64,000 nucleotides of DNA from an uncultured Microbulbifer sp. (GTDB taxonomy: Bacteria > Pseudomonadota > Gammaproteobacteria > Pseudomonadales > Cellvibrionaceae). This document shows positions 1 through 8,072 of this stretch, one piece after another; position 1 is the first letter of the stretch, and each line of letters begins with the position of its first letter. The translations under genes and the position numbers were made by a program. Under the pieces are notes generated by a model. It did not search any database. It was given only the letters and a program-made list of their open reading frames with translations, and was not told the DNA's origin. The stretch is from NCBI RefSeq assembly GCF_947489355.1, contig NZ_CANLDD010000013.1, forward strand, positions 30,135-94,134. Direction: 5' to 3'.

Positions 1-737
1 GGCGTGATCAGCAGTTCGCAGGGCAGGTTGCGCACGCGCTCGAAGCTGGTTTGGTAGTCCTGCACAATATCGGGATAGCGGCTATTGTTAATCAATTGAT
101 AACCCGGCGCACTCAGGCTGTCCACATAGGCGAGTTGTGTTTTATTACCATCGACAATATCCTGCCAAGTCCAGGCCATGCTGCCCGGGGTATGGCCCGG
201 AATAAAGTGTACGCGCAGATGCAGATTGCCCAAAGCGACTTCCTCGCCATGATGCAGTATGCGATCGGCTTGGATGGGCGAATACAATATCCCATCTCCG
301 AAGTGGATATCATTAGCGCCACCGCGGGCCATCAGGAGTGCGGATTCTGCATTGGTAGCGATTCGGGCACCTGTTGCACGTTGCACAGCCGCCAGGGAGC
401 CGACGTGATCGGCATGGGCGTGGCTGTGCAGTATCAGTTTCAGGTCGGCGGGCTGTAGCCCGAGTACCCCCAGGTTTGCGAGCAGGTGATCCGCTGTTTG
501 CGCCATACCCCCATCGATCAAAATCGCCCCTTCACGGCCTGTGAGTAGCAGAGCGGTAATACCCTCTGTACCGATTTGCCAGGTATTTGCGGCAATCCGC
601 AGGGGTGTCACCGGCTGTCGCCAGGACTTTGGCACCTTGTAGGCTTCCAATTGTGGCAGTGGGTCCAGCTCTGTTGCCGAGGTTATCCCGGCAAGTAATA
701 CTGGCAGAGCTGCGGCAGTGATTGTGCTGAAATGCAT
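1..737 (-). CDS. Subclass B3 metallo-beta-lactamase, C-terminus cut by window edge
   Basis: I translated this frame by hand on the minus strand; 245 codons are visible and no stop occurs before base 1. The start Met is followed by a Sec-type signal peptide (about residues 1-21). The zinc motif HAHADH is at residues 106-111 (H106, H108, D110, H111) and a second ligand motif GHTPGS has H182. This HxHxDH pattern without a Cys in the second site is the subclass B3 signature; such periplasmic enzymes hydrolyse beta-lactams with two zinc ions, although related hydrolases of other substrates share the fold. The last expected His ligand lies beyond the window. The family and partial status are clear; beta-lactamase activity is inferred. 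Confidence 0.85.
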   Translation of the reverse strand, partial: MHFSTITAAALPVLLAGITSATELDPLPQLEAYKVPKSWRQPVTPLRIAANTWQIGTEGITALLLTGREGAILIDGGMAQTADHLLANLGVLGLQPADLKLILHSHAHADHVGSLAAVQRATGARIATNAESALLMARGGANDIHFGDGILYSPIQADRILHHGEEVALGNLHLRVHFIPGHTPGSMAWTWQDIVDGNKTQLAYVDSLSAPGYQLINNSRYPDIVQDYQTSFERVRNLPCELLIT

Positions 738-1045
738 TGAATTGACTCGTTTTATCTTTTACCAGGTGCTTGAAATGAAGTAATTATCGACTGAATTTTC
801 ACTGCCCACAACCCGCTGCCCCTGGCACACGGTAGGCGCTATTTCTACCGAATTGCGTAAAAAAGCTTCAGCCTGATGATTTACACTTTGCTCTTCCTCA
901 ATAAGTGCAGTCTATGTTATTTATCGTTATCACCCTAAAAATATTCAATAAGTTACTCAACCATTGTCAGCAAGCTGGCTGGGTTGCTAAAAACGTCGCT
1001 ACACAACAACGCAGCCGGTAATAAAGGCATGGGAATTCTCTACCG
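738..1045. other. Intergenic region, nothing recognised
   Basis: This 308-base AT-rich gap separates the leftward lactamase from the rightward acetyltransferase, so it must hold both promoters. I found no convincing pair of promoter hexamers, operator palindrome, RNA gene or repeat. Confidence 0.5.
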
Positions 1046-1516
1046 ATGATCTATGGAACTACAATCAGGCCGCTTTATGAGAGAAAGGAAGACATACCTC
1101 AGTTAGGGGCACTCTTTGAAAGTGAATGGCCTGCGTACTATGGGGAATCTGGCCCAGGCGATGCGTTAGCTGATGTACAAAGCTACGCCGGAAAGAAGGC
1201 ATTGCCGATTGGCCTGGTGGCCTATGTTAACGGTATGCTGAGTGGGTTTATGGCCTTGAAGTATGAATCGATAGAAATTCGACCAGAATTAGGCCCCTGG
1301 GCGGCAGCAGGCTATGTTGTTCCTAATATGCGTGGCCGTGGACTTGGTGCACAGTTATTGGCAAGTATTGAGAATACGGCTGCAAATCTCGGGGTATCCA
1401 AAATTTATTCAGGCACAAGCAAAGCACACAATTTGTTGCTTCGTGCTGGTTGGGTCAAGAAGGAGGTGGTGGCCTATGGTGGAGAGGTTGTCACCATCTA
1501 CAGAAAAAAACTCTAA
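1046..1516 (+). CDS. GNAT family N-acetyltransferase
   Basis: The 156-residue protein has the acetyl-CoA pyrophosphate-binding loop of the GNAT fold: VVPNMRGRGLGAQLL, with R96-x-x-G99-x-G101 after a strand at about 85-93. The C-terminal part (KAHNLLLRAGW, about 126-136) matches the last helix-strand of the family. Such enzymes move an acetyl group from acetyl-CoA to an amine on a small molecule or protein; the substrate here cannot be told. The gene stands alone at the left border of a decayed accessory stretch, next to a lactamase gene on the other strand, so it may be a resistance-type acetyltransferase, but nothing in the sequence proves that. No strong ribosome binding site precedes the ATG. 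Confidence 0.85.
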   Translation: MIYGTTIRPLYERKEDIPQLGALFESEWPAYYGESGPGDALADVQSYAGKKALPIGLVAYVNGMLSGFMALKYESIEIRPELGPWAAAGYVVPNMRGRGLGAQLLASIENTAANLGVSKIYSGTSKAHNLLLRAGWVKKEVVAYGGEVVTIYRKKL

Positions 1517-1570
1517 TAAATCTATCAACGTGGAGACCCTTTCCATTGTTTTTATTTTGTACTTACTAAC

Positions 1571-1695
1571 AAGGCGGAAGGGAAGAATACTCTTATCTCG
1601 GGGCCGTATGAGGCATGGACGCCGACTACGAGCGTACAGGGAGGTATTTACAGCGTGTCCCGAGAGGAGGGTATTCTTTGCTTCCGACCCGGTAG
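1571..1695 (+). repeat. Dispersed repeat, copy 1 (about 125 bp, inverted ends)
   Basis: This intergenic stretch aligns with 22821-22945; over the best 90 positions (1601-1690 against 22851-22940) I count 75 identities. Its left end (GGAAGGGAAGAATAC, about 1576-1590) and right end (GTATTCTTTGCTTCC, 1671-1685) are imperfect inverted repeats, as in a MITE or other non-autonomous mobile element. An inverted, shortened copy lies at 2061-2140. The frame from ATG 1609 stays open for about 30 codons in copies 1 and 3, but I do not think it is a gene. Confidence 0.75.
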
Positions 1696-1755
1696 TAATT
1701 AGCACAAAATAAAATCACCTACATTTCACCGGTTCTAGTGATGTTTAAGGCCAAT

Positions 1756-1943
1756 ATGAAGACTGCCATTAATAATACGTTTTTCTTAGGGGGGCGATTC
1801 TTGCAGGGGTCATCGCATGGGTTTGGGTTGAGACTGTAAAAAACAATGGGCTAATCGTAATTACAAATATTCCAGTCACATCAGCCAATCGCGGTTTCTT
1901 CGACGTTCTCAATGACTATCGTCAGGACCACAAAAATTCATAA
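1756..1943 (+). pseudogene. Small membrane protein gene broken at a G6 run
   Basis: From ATG 1756 (MKTAINNTFFLG) the frame closes soon after six G residues at 1789-1794. Shifting one base there joins it to a hydrophobic segment (ILAGVIAWVWVE) and a tail ending NDYRQDHKNS, stop 1941-1943. Read through, it would be a protein of about 60 residues with one N-terminal membrane helix. The frameshift may be real decay, phase variation by slippage, or a base-calling error in a homopolymer; the sequence alone cannot decide. I do not recognise the family. Confidence 0.4.
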
Positions 1944-2830
1944 AAGTATATGTGACCGAAAAGGGTATACCTTCCATGTATTTCTGAATCAGCATTGAAG
2001 GGTGAATTCAAGGCGTTTTCTCCAAAACATTTGCATATCTGTGGCACAGGAATACGTATACTACTGGGCCGGAAGGAAAGAATACCCCTCTCCCAGGACA
2101 CGCTGTGAATACATCCTTATACGCTCGGGATCGGCATCCATAGGCACAACAGGTATTATGCTATGGCCATGCGCTGCACACAAAAACAGCGTGGGATTTT
2201 GGTCAATCGTATTCTGCTCGGGGAACTAAACTTGGTGTCGCCTAAAACTTCACCTTGATTGTATTGCTTGCAGAAAGCGATTAGGGTAGGTCTGCTGCCA
2301 TAGTGCCCAGCCGTTTAACCGGCGCAAGCAAAGAAAAAACAGATAAAAAACAGCGCAACGACCAGTATTCCGCTCACGAGGCGCCCTGTAACGGGAGCAC
2401 TCGCGGGAAACCCAAACGTAAAATAATCATACAAACAAGGACCGCATCATGACCGCGTAAATGAGAGAAAAACGCCACCTCCCAGTGCGCCAAACACCGA
2501 GAGATGGCTAACCCCAATAGATAACAGGATATCTAGCGAGGCTGTCTTGAATGATACGCCATACACTCGTTCGTCTTCAATAAACGTCTCCCTGAAGGCG
2601 AATTTTACGGGTCACTTCTGCCCCAGGCGGCGGAGTGTGCTGTGGCGTTCCGTGATGATTGGTGTGGTCTTTTACTTCATCCGCGCACCGCCTCTCTGGC
2701 TGCGCACCCTTTGTGCAAGTTTCCCTTTTCTTTTCCCCACAAGGACTGCGCCTGCGACGAGAGAAACGGCGCAAAGCGATGTTCTTTTTTTGCGCCTTTC
2801 CGCCACAGGCGACTCAAGGAGCCAATAAAG
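1944..2830. other. Gene-poor accessory DNA
   Basis: Apart from the inverted repeat copy at 2061-2140 I find no convincing gene. On the minus strand about 2305-2530 encodes stretches of hydrophobic residues in two frames (one ends LVVALFFICFFFACAG before a stop near 2312), which looks like the C-terminal end of a decayed membrane protein. Several open frames at 2547-2830 overlap each other, have no ribosome binding site and unnatural composition, and I do not accept them. Confidence 0.4.
2061..2140 (-). repeat. Dispersed repeat, copy 2 (inverted, partial)
   Basis: The reverse complement of this stretch matches 1616-1695 and 22866-22945 closely, including the shared cores GTGTCCTGGGAGAGG-like and GTATTCTTTCCTTCC. 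Only the right two-thirds of the element is present. It faces copy 1, so the two bracket a 365-base segment (1696-2060) holding the broken small gene. Confidence 0.7.
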
Positions 2831-3076
2831 ATGCCTATATTACCCTGTCGATTGTTTCAGCCACTGGACCTGGGCGGGTATTTTATTATCACGCCGGTCG
2901 CCATCAGGGATAACGCTGTGGATCTGCACATTGCGCCCGGCAGAGGCAACCGGGTGATGCGGGCCGTGCGTTTACTGCAACTGTTGGAAGAGGCCTGGGC
3001 GCTGGAGGAGGACCCAACCGATCAGCCCCCAGCCATCCTCAGGCCGTTCAAGCACCGCCCCAAGAAGAAAACGTAG
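2831..3076 (+). CDS. Small hypothetical protein
   Basis: An 81-codon frame starts at an ATG nine bases after a good ribosome binding site (AAGGAG, about 2816-2821), which is the main reason to accept it. The product has a short N-terminal strand-like region, a mixed helical middle (VMRAVRLLQLLEEAWALEED) and a very basic tail ending RPKKKT. There is no signal peptide or membrane helix. I recognise no family; the surroundings are decayed, so it may be a remnant. Confidence 0.35.
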   Translation: MPILPCRLFQPLDLGGYFIITPVAIRDNAVDLHIAPGRGNRVMRAVRLLQLLEEAWALEEDPTDQPPAILRPFKHRPKKKT

Positions 3077-3623
3077 CGCTGAAAGGCAGAGCGGGTGGAT
3101 CGAAAGTCTGTGCAACCCAGAGCAGCACCGTAAACGCTTACCTTCTTGTACAGTCACTATAGGGAGGTAAGCGCAGTCAAGACGGCAAGACAGTGACCTT
3201 CCGCTCCGTCTTGGTGCCGCCGCAGATACGCAAGACTCGATCACTGCAGTCAGCGCTGCCCTGGCTGTACCGGAAAAGTGTATCAACGGGCGAGAGGGAA
3301 GACGCCCTGGCGGTACGCCTATCTGGACAGTGGTGCAGTTTTACAGGCAATAGGATCAGATACGAGTCGGCATTTCGATCACTGTGACCGTTATTTTAGC
3401 AGTGAAGACTTATTCCTCCTAAAAGCCAATATATACAACGGGTTACATTTATGGGTGAGTTTTGGGATACTGGTCGTAGTGATCATTATTCCAGATGGTT
3501 CGATAGTGCTAAATTATCGTATCTGATTGATTCACAGCATTTTTTTAATAGTTTGGCGTGAAAAAAGTCCATAAATACTGGTCATGGTGATCAGTATACA
3601 AATGTTAAGCATCAGAGAGTGTT
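3077..3623. other. Decayed accessory DNA with repeats
   Basis: Besides the transposase remnant at 3166-3330, this gap has a 9-base inverted repeat CGCTTACCT / AGGTAAGCG (3135-3143 and 3165-3173). It also has a 23-base direct repeat at 3467-3489 and 3575-3597 that matches at 20 positions. The two repeat copies are exactly 108 bases (36 codons) apart. A 36-codon frame at 3451-3561 (MGEFWDTGRSDHYSRW...) spans the first copy but has no clear ribosome binding site. Confidence 0.45.
3166..3330 (+). pseudogene. IS256-family transposase fragment
   Basis: The frame reads GKRSQDGKTVTFRSVLVPP, then QIRKTRSLQSALPWLYRKS, then VSTGEREDALAVRL. This matches the well-known block of IS256/Mutator-type transposases in which a basic strand is followed by an ILPPYLRR-like motif and then LPWLYLKGVSTGDF-EAL. 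Only about 55 residues survive: a stop (TAG) lies immediately upstream in frame and the match is lost after about 3330. No DDE residues, terminal repeats or target duplication remain, so this is a dead remnant. The family call rests on memory of the motif. Confidence 0.65.
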
Positions 3624-3992
3624 ATGGTTCAGGCTGTTGATCTATTAATGCTAATTCTTATCTATGGTAGTTCTGCTTATTTATCCTATAGGTATTCTTT
3701 TCGCGGCATGCTCGCGGGGATTACTACTGTTTGTCTTGGAGGTATTATTTCAATGAAGGTGTTAATGCTTTTAGATCCGAGCTACAGCCCTGGGGTACTG
3801 GGGGCCGCTAAATTCCTATTGGGAGGAGTGGTAGGTTTGCTATGGTGTGCGTCTTTTCATGTAACAAATATTGCGCTATATAAACTAAGCAGGCGTAGGG
3901 GCATTATGCTTAACAAAGCCAAGCTCGATCGCCAGCAAAGCTGGTTCGACCTACATTCCGCACCTTCGCCACTATATTTCGGCCGCTGCTAA
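3624..3992 (+). CDS. Small multi-pass membrane protein, unknown function
   Basis: The 122-residue product has three or four hydrophobic segments (about residues 5-22, 29-50, 57-80) followed by a basic cytoplasmic-type stretch KLSRRRG near 88-95. The N-terminal two-thirds has normal membrane-protein composition. The last 25 residues look less natural and may be read-through of decayed sequence. Codon use is AT-rich compared with the core genome, fitting a foreign origin. No family was recognised. Confidence 0.5.
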   Translation: MVQAVDLLMLILIYGSSAYLSYRYSFRGMLAGITTVCLGGIISMKVLMLLDPSYSPGVLGAAKFLLGGVVGLLWCASFHVTNIALYKLSRRRGIMLNKAKLDRQQSWFDLHSAPSPLYFGRC

Positions 3993-4017
3993 TGGCATTA
4001 AACATATCGAGGCAATC

Positions 4018-4438
4018 ATGAAATATTTAATAATTTTAGCTGGAGTCGTCTTGATTCAAAGATGTGTTACAAAATAGCAAAAAACCAACGACTGAGAATT
4101 CAAAGGCGGTTATTTTGAGAAAAAGATAGCTGCAGATCTATACAGAGTTACTGGAAAAACTGATGTAAAGAGTTGGTCGAACTATTCTGACGCTAGGCGA
4201 ATCTTTTTTCAAAAGGGGTGGCGAACTTTGTCCAAACAAAGGCTATATTCTAATTGACCAAAGAGAAAGCTCACTAAGAGATGAACCTTTTGGTAGTGCA
4301 GCCACCTCAGTTTTAGAATTGCATATTCCAATCAGAGGACCCGGTATGACAGTTGCCACAGTAGAATGCGAAATTTTGTGCAAAGAGAGTGAATTTACAC
4401 CCGAAGAAGCTAAGCGGTTAGTTGAAAATAATATTTAA
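4018..4438 (+). pseudogene. Small exported-protein gene with at least two frameshifts
   Basis: A good ribosome binding site (GAGG, about 4009-4012) precedes ATG 4018, and the first codons give MKYLIILAGVVLIQRC, a lipoprotein-like or signal-peptide N-terminus. That frame stops at about 4075. A second frame then reads EKKIAADLYRVTGKTD up to a run of six T residues near 4204. A third frame continues KRGGELCPNKGYILIDQRES to a natural-looking end EEAKRLVENNI and TAA 4436-4438. Joined, the pieces make one protein of about 135 residues. It is broken by decay or by sequence errors. The family is unknown. Confidence 0.5.
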
Positions 4439-4442
4439 CAAA

Positions 4443-4550
4443 ATGTTGAGTTTGTTCGCCTGCCGCCTGGCCGAGTGCCGGAACTCCGGCGAAATCACCA
4501 TCACCAACGGCGGTGCCATGATGAGCAGTATTGTGGGGGTGAACCGATGA
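4443..4550 (+). pseudogene. GC-rich gene-end fragment with ATGA overlap
   Basis: A GC-rich patch within AT-rich DNA encodes a 35-residue frame ending ITNGGAMMSSIVGVNR. Its stop overlaps the next ATG as ATGA (4547-4550), and that second frame runs MTCKTNEQAQLFAIFSKDF before a stop near 4618. The overlap and the abrupt change in base composition suggest the tail of one gene and the head of another from a transferred operon, left behind after deletion. I could not name either family. Confidence 0.35.
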
Positions 4551-4722
4551 CCTGCAAAACCAACGAGCAAGCTCAGTTGTTTGCTATTTTCAGTAAAGAC
4601 TTTGGAGAATTGACGTAGAATTGATTTCGATATAGCAATCAGGATAATATTAGACACGATGATAACTATATAAATGTTATGTTTAAGGCCAAAATCGAGG
4701 AGTCGTTGTCGGAAATATCTAT

Positions 4723-4947
4723 ATGAAGAAATGGATTTTGAGCTTAATTACATTCGTTATTTCTTTAGTGTTGTGTGCAGCTATAGGGTTCTTTACTGTA
4801 CTATTTTTAGCTGGTCCCCACTCAAGTATTCTTCCAGCATGGTCTGAGAAAATCGTGTTAATATTAGGTTGGGTATTCGTGGTTAGTGTTCCAACCATAT
4901 TAGCGAAAAAGGTCTATATCAAACATCTGTGTCAATCAAGAGAATAA
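4723..4947 (+). CDS. Small two-helix membrane protein, unknown function
   Basis: The 74-residue product starts MKKW and has two strong hydrophobic segments (about 4-30 and 43-62) joined by a short loop, then a basic end. This is typical of small inner-membrane proteins. The ribosome binding site is weak (GAGGAG lies about 25 bases upstream). The sequence ATGTTTAAGGCCAA, found at 4679-4692, also occurs at 1741-1754 before another small membrane gene. The role is unknown; AT-rich codon use marks it as accessory. Confidence 0.45.
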   Translation: MKKWILSLITFVISLVLCAAIGFFTVLFLAGPHSSILPAWSEKIVLILGWVFVVSVPTILAKKVYIKHLCQSRE

Positions 4948-5094
4948 CAAGTTAAGGCTGTCTGATTACTTCGTGATTGCAGTTTTGGATGTTGGTGCGT
5001 TAAGTTGCACTTGGCTCTTCTTGCGGGAGTGTAAGTAGACGGAATAAACATAGACGGTAATCCCCCCATTTTTACCCGCAGCCAAAAGTAGAGG

Positions 5095-5399
5095 TTAAGC
5101 CACCATCAGTGATGGTTTACCGCCATTTGCTTTGTGTGGCCGTCGGTGATTGTAAAACCATAACCATTCAGTTGCATAATCCTGAACCTCCTCAAGGCTG
5201 CCGAAGAGGTGTTTGCTGAGCCAACTATACCGAATGGTTCTGTTGGCTCGCTCGATATAAGCATTTTGTTGTGGTTTGCCTGGCTGGATGTACTCGATCC
5301 GTATTCGCCGCTTTTTCGCCCATGCTACAAACTCATGACTGATGAACTCAGGGCCATTATCACAGCGGATAATGCTGGGCTTGCCCCGCCATTCAAATA
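5095..5399 (-). pseudogene. IS3-family transposase OrfB, C-terminal fragment
   Basis: Read on the minus strand, the frame begins FEWRGKPSIIRCDNGPEFIS and contains IQPGKPQQNAYIERANRTIR and FYNHRRPHKANGGKPS before the stop at 5095-5097. These are the second Asp (RCDNGPEF) and the Glu region (NAYIERANRT) of the DDE integrase core in IS3-family (IS407-like) transposases. The N-terminal part, OrfA and both terminal repeats are missing, so it is a dead fragment. It marks the right border of the accessory stretch, just before trmB. Confidence 0.85.
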
Positions 5400-5659
5400 G
5401 TAGGAGGCCATATTTTTACCCTGCACGCCGGAACGGCAGAACCCTGTCGAGTCTCACCGCCAGAGGCGGTGGTTTACTTCTTGATTAATTATCGATTGGA
5501 TTGAAATCACTGATGATGACTGCAATTTTGCTTCCACCAATGTACTTCTACCTTGTCCCCAAAGTGCATCAATTGCTTAGCCGGCTATAAATTAGCCAGA
5601 CCAATCATTTGCATACATTCTTTATTCGGCAGTTTTCCTAATTTACCAATAACAGTGCG
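5400..5659. other. Intergenic region at the island-core junction
   Basis: The gap has a short hairpin CACCGCC-AGA-GGCGGTGG at about 5455-5472 and no gene. It lies downstream of both trmB and the transposase fragment's broken end. No attachment site or flanking direct repeat was found. Confidence 0.4.
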
Positions 5660-6418
5660 TTATCCATGCTCGGAGGACTTTTTCCGGGCGGGAATAGCGC
5701 CGGGCAGGCGCCGGTAAAGCAGGTCCCATACCCCGTGCCCAAGGCGCTGGCCGCGGCGCTCAAACTTTGTTTGCGGGCGCCACTGGGGGCGTTCCACAGT
5801 GCCCCCATCGGCGGCGGTGTTTTCCAGCGGGTGCGCCGCCTGCAATACCGCCTGCATATGCTCGGCGTAATTCTGCCAGTCCGTCGCCATATGCAGCTGG
5901 CCACCGGTCTTGAGTTTGTTGCAGATTAAGTGCACAAACTCCGGCTGCACAATACGGCGCTTGTGGTGCTTTTTCTTGTGCCAGGGGTCGGGGAAATACA
6001 GCTGGAACCGATCCAGGCTGCCATTAAGGATACAATCGTTCAAAACATCCAGGGCATCGGCCATATACACACGCAGGTTCTTTACGCCGGCCTTGCCGGC
6101 GTTGTTGATCAACCTTCCGACGCCAGGCGGGTGTACTTCAATGCCGATAAAATCCTTTTCAGGCTCTGCCTGCGCCATCGCCAGCAGGGAGTCCCCCATG
6201 CCGAAGCCGATCTCCAAAACCAGCGGGGCCCCGCGGCCAAAAACCGCACGGGCATTGGGTGGACCATCGAACAGGGACAGTCCGTACTGGCCCCAGTAAG
6301 TATCGAAAGCACGGCGCTGCCCCTCTGTGATACGCCCTGCGCGCATCACGTAGCTGCGAATGGACTTTTTTTTGTACTCGGTGCGGTAGGAAAAAGCTTC
6401 CGCGAATTCGTCTTGCAT
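5660..6418 (-). CDS. trmB: tRNA (guanine-N7)-methyltransferase
   Basis: This enzyme places the 7-methyl group on guanine 46 of the variable loop of many tRNAs, using S-adenosylmethionine. The 252-residue protein has the SAM-binding loop EIGFGMGDS (about 69-77), the TrmB signature [15 protein letters not shown] (141-155) and the C-terminal [12 protein letters not shown] block. The length is usual for the family. It is followed on the same strand by the intergenic border of the accessory stretch and preceded by a DUF423 gene 88 bases away. Confidence 0.95.
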   Translation of the reverse strand: MQDEFAEAFSYRTEYKKKSIRSYVMRAGRITEGQRRAFDTYWGQYGLSLFDGPPNARAVFGRGAPLVLEIGFGMGDSLLAMAQAEPEKDFIGIEVHPPGVGRLINNAGKAGVKNLRVYMADALDVLNDCILNGSLDRFQLYFPDPWHKKKHHKRRIVQPEFVHLICNKLKTGGQLHMATDWQNYAEHMQAVLQAAHPLENTAADGGTVERPQWRPQTKFERRGQRLGHGVWDLLYRRLPGAIPARKKSSEHG

Positions 6419-6506
6419 GACTTACAACCTCTGATGCGAAACGGTATTCACTGACCGGGACGGTGCCGGGCCATCGACAACCCAAAGTGCAGGCAGCCAC
6501 CCGAAC

Positions 6507-6884
6507 CTATTTGGAAAAGTTAACGGCGGCGGCAAAAAGCGCCATCCAGCCGGCAATCATCAGCACACCCCCAAGCGGGGTTACCGGCCCCAGCCAGCGC
6601 GGCCCGCCAAGCGCGAGCGTATAGAGACTGCCGGAAAAAAACACCACGCCAGCGATAAAAAGCGCACCGCTCAGTGACAGCGACAGGCGCTCGCCCCAGC
6701 TCTGCATCAACAGCGCAACGCCGAACAGGGCCAGGGTGTGGATCATCTGGTACTGCACCCCGGTCTTAAAAGCCTCCAGCAGGCTTTCCGTCACCTTGTC
6801 GCGCAGCCCGTGCGCCGCAAATGCGCCAAGCGCAACGCCACTGGCACCAAACAGGGCAGCGAGCAAAAAGTACAGCTTGGCCAT
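6507..6884 (-). CDS. DUF423 family inner-membrane protein (YgdD-like)
   Basis: The 125-residue product has four hydrophobic segments and the N-terminal GASGVALGAFAAHGL stretch typical of DUF423. The later GSLYTLALGGPRWLGPVTPLGG block also fits the family. DUF423 proteins are small four-helix inner-membrane proteins of unknown function. The gene lies downstream of rpoH, beyond the rpoH terminator at 6943-6972, so it is probably transcribed separately. Confidence 0.85.
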   Translation of the reverse strand: MAKLYFLLAALFGASGVALGAFAAHGLRDKVTESLLEAFKTGVQYQMIHTLALFGVALLMQSWGERLSLSLSGALFIAGVVFFSGSLYTLALGGPRWLGPVTPLGGVLMIAGWMALFAAAVNFSK

Positions 6885-6942
6885 TGCCTTCCTCCTAACT
6901 ATTGCCCTCCCCCAAGGGCAGAGGGAAAGGGCAATTGCGCAA

Positions 6943-6972
6943 ACAAAAAAACCGCGCTACAGCGCGGTTTTC
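6943..6972 (-). terminator. Rho-independent terminator after rpoH
   Basis: On the minus strand a perfect ACCGCGCT-GT-AGCGCGGT stem (6951-6968) is followed by seven T residues (6944-6950 complement). It lies 25-50 bases past the rpoH stop. Confidence 0.9.
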
Positions 6973-6995
6973 CCTTGATCGGTCAATGCGCGGGC

Positions 6996-7850
6996 TCAGG
7001 CCTCCATTGCCGTGCGCACTTTTTTCATGGCGTTCTTTTCCAACTGGCGGATACGCTCGGCGGAGACACCATACTTCCCTGCCAATTCATGCAGGGTGGA
7101 CTTTTCCTCGCTCAGCCAGCGTGCCTGGAGAATATCGCGGCTGCGCTCATCCAACTGCTCTAGGGCACTGTTCAGACTGGTGAGGCTGGTGGCCTGCCAA
7201 TTGTCACGCTCCAGTTGGGCCGCCGGATCGAAACTGCGATCCTCCAGATAGTGTGCCGGTGCCTGCCAGGCGGTGTCATCGTCGTCATCGACACCCGCGT
7301 CAAAAGCGGCATCATATGCGGCTAGGCGTCCTTCCATTTCGTGAACCTGGGTAACGTCCACATTCAAGTCCTTGGCCACGGCTTTGGCTTCGTCATTGCT
7401 GAGCCAGGCCAGCCGCTTTTTCTGTCCGCGCAGGTTAAAGAACAATTTGCGCTGCGCCTTGGTGGTGGCGATCTTCACGATGCGCCAGTTGCGCAGGATA
7501 AATTCATGGATCTCGGCCTTGATCCAGTGAACCGCAAAGGACACCAGGCGCACCCCTTTTTCGGGGTTAAAGCGCTTCACGGCCTTCATCAGTCCGACAT
7601 TGCCCTCCTGCACCAGATCGGCCTGGTTGAGGCCATAACCGGAATAGGATTTGGCGATATGCACGACAAAACGCAGGTGTGACATCACCAGCTGGCGTGC
7701 TGCATCGAGATCTTCCCGATAGTAAAGGTCTTCTGCCAGGCGCTTTTCCTCTTCTGCGGACAGGACATCAAAGCCACTGACCGTCTGGATATAAGCTCCC
7801 AGGTTGGCGCCCGGAGACAGCGTATGCACTGGCTGTAGGCTGGTTGCCAT
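6996..7850 (-). CDS. rpoH: RNA polymerase heat-shock sigma factor (sigma 32)
   Basis: RpoH directs RNA polymerase to heat-shock promoters. The 284-residue protein has region 2 ([20 protein letters not shown], about 69-88), the region 2.4 block [16 protein letters not shown] (102-117) and the RpoH box [13 protein letters not shown] (133-145), which separates it from other group 3 sigma factors and is used for proteolytic control. Region 4.2 ends the protein with [19 protein letters not shown]. It lies downstream of ftsX on the same strand after a 222-base gap, the conserved gammaproteobacterial order ftsY-ftsE-ftsX-rpoH. Confidence 0.97.
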   Translation of the reverse strand: MATSLQPVHTLSPGANLGAYIQTVSGFDVLSAEEEKRLAEDLYYREDLDAARQLVMSHLRFVVHIAKSYSGYGLNQADLVQEGNVGLMKAVKRFNPEKGVRLVSFAVHWIKAEIHEFILRNWRIVKIATTKAQRKLFFNLRGQKKRLAWLSNDEAKAVAKDLNVDVTQVHEMEGRLAAYDAAFDAGVDDDDDTAWQAPAHYLEDRSFDPAAQLERDNWQATSLTSLNSALEQLDERSRDILQARWLSEEKSTLHELAGKYGVSAERIRQLEKNAMKKVRTAMEA

Positions 7851-8072
7851 TCAGGTCTCTCCTCTCATTATTCGTCGGCCGGTTCCACCGACCCCTGCCC
7901 TCGGACACAGAATCCGCTGACAAGCTGGCCCAGTGTAGCATTTGCACCGGCAGATAAGAAAGCCCGCCGACACACGCCGTATTCCGGTGTATTGTGGTCA
8001 GTTAGAGAACCGGCTGGCGCCACAGGTTCCCTGCGCCGGGGCGGCTTTACGCTTCTTGATATAACCAAACAG

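Noticed and set aside
2547..2830. Overlapping open frames on both strands
   Set aside because: No ribosome binding site, odd composition, no motif.
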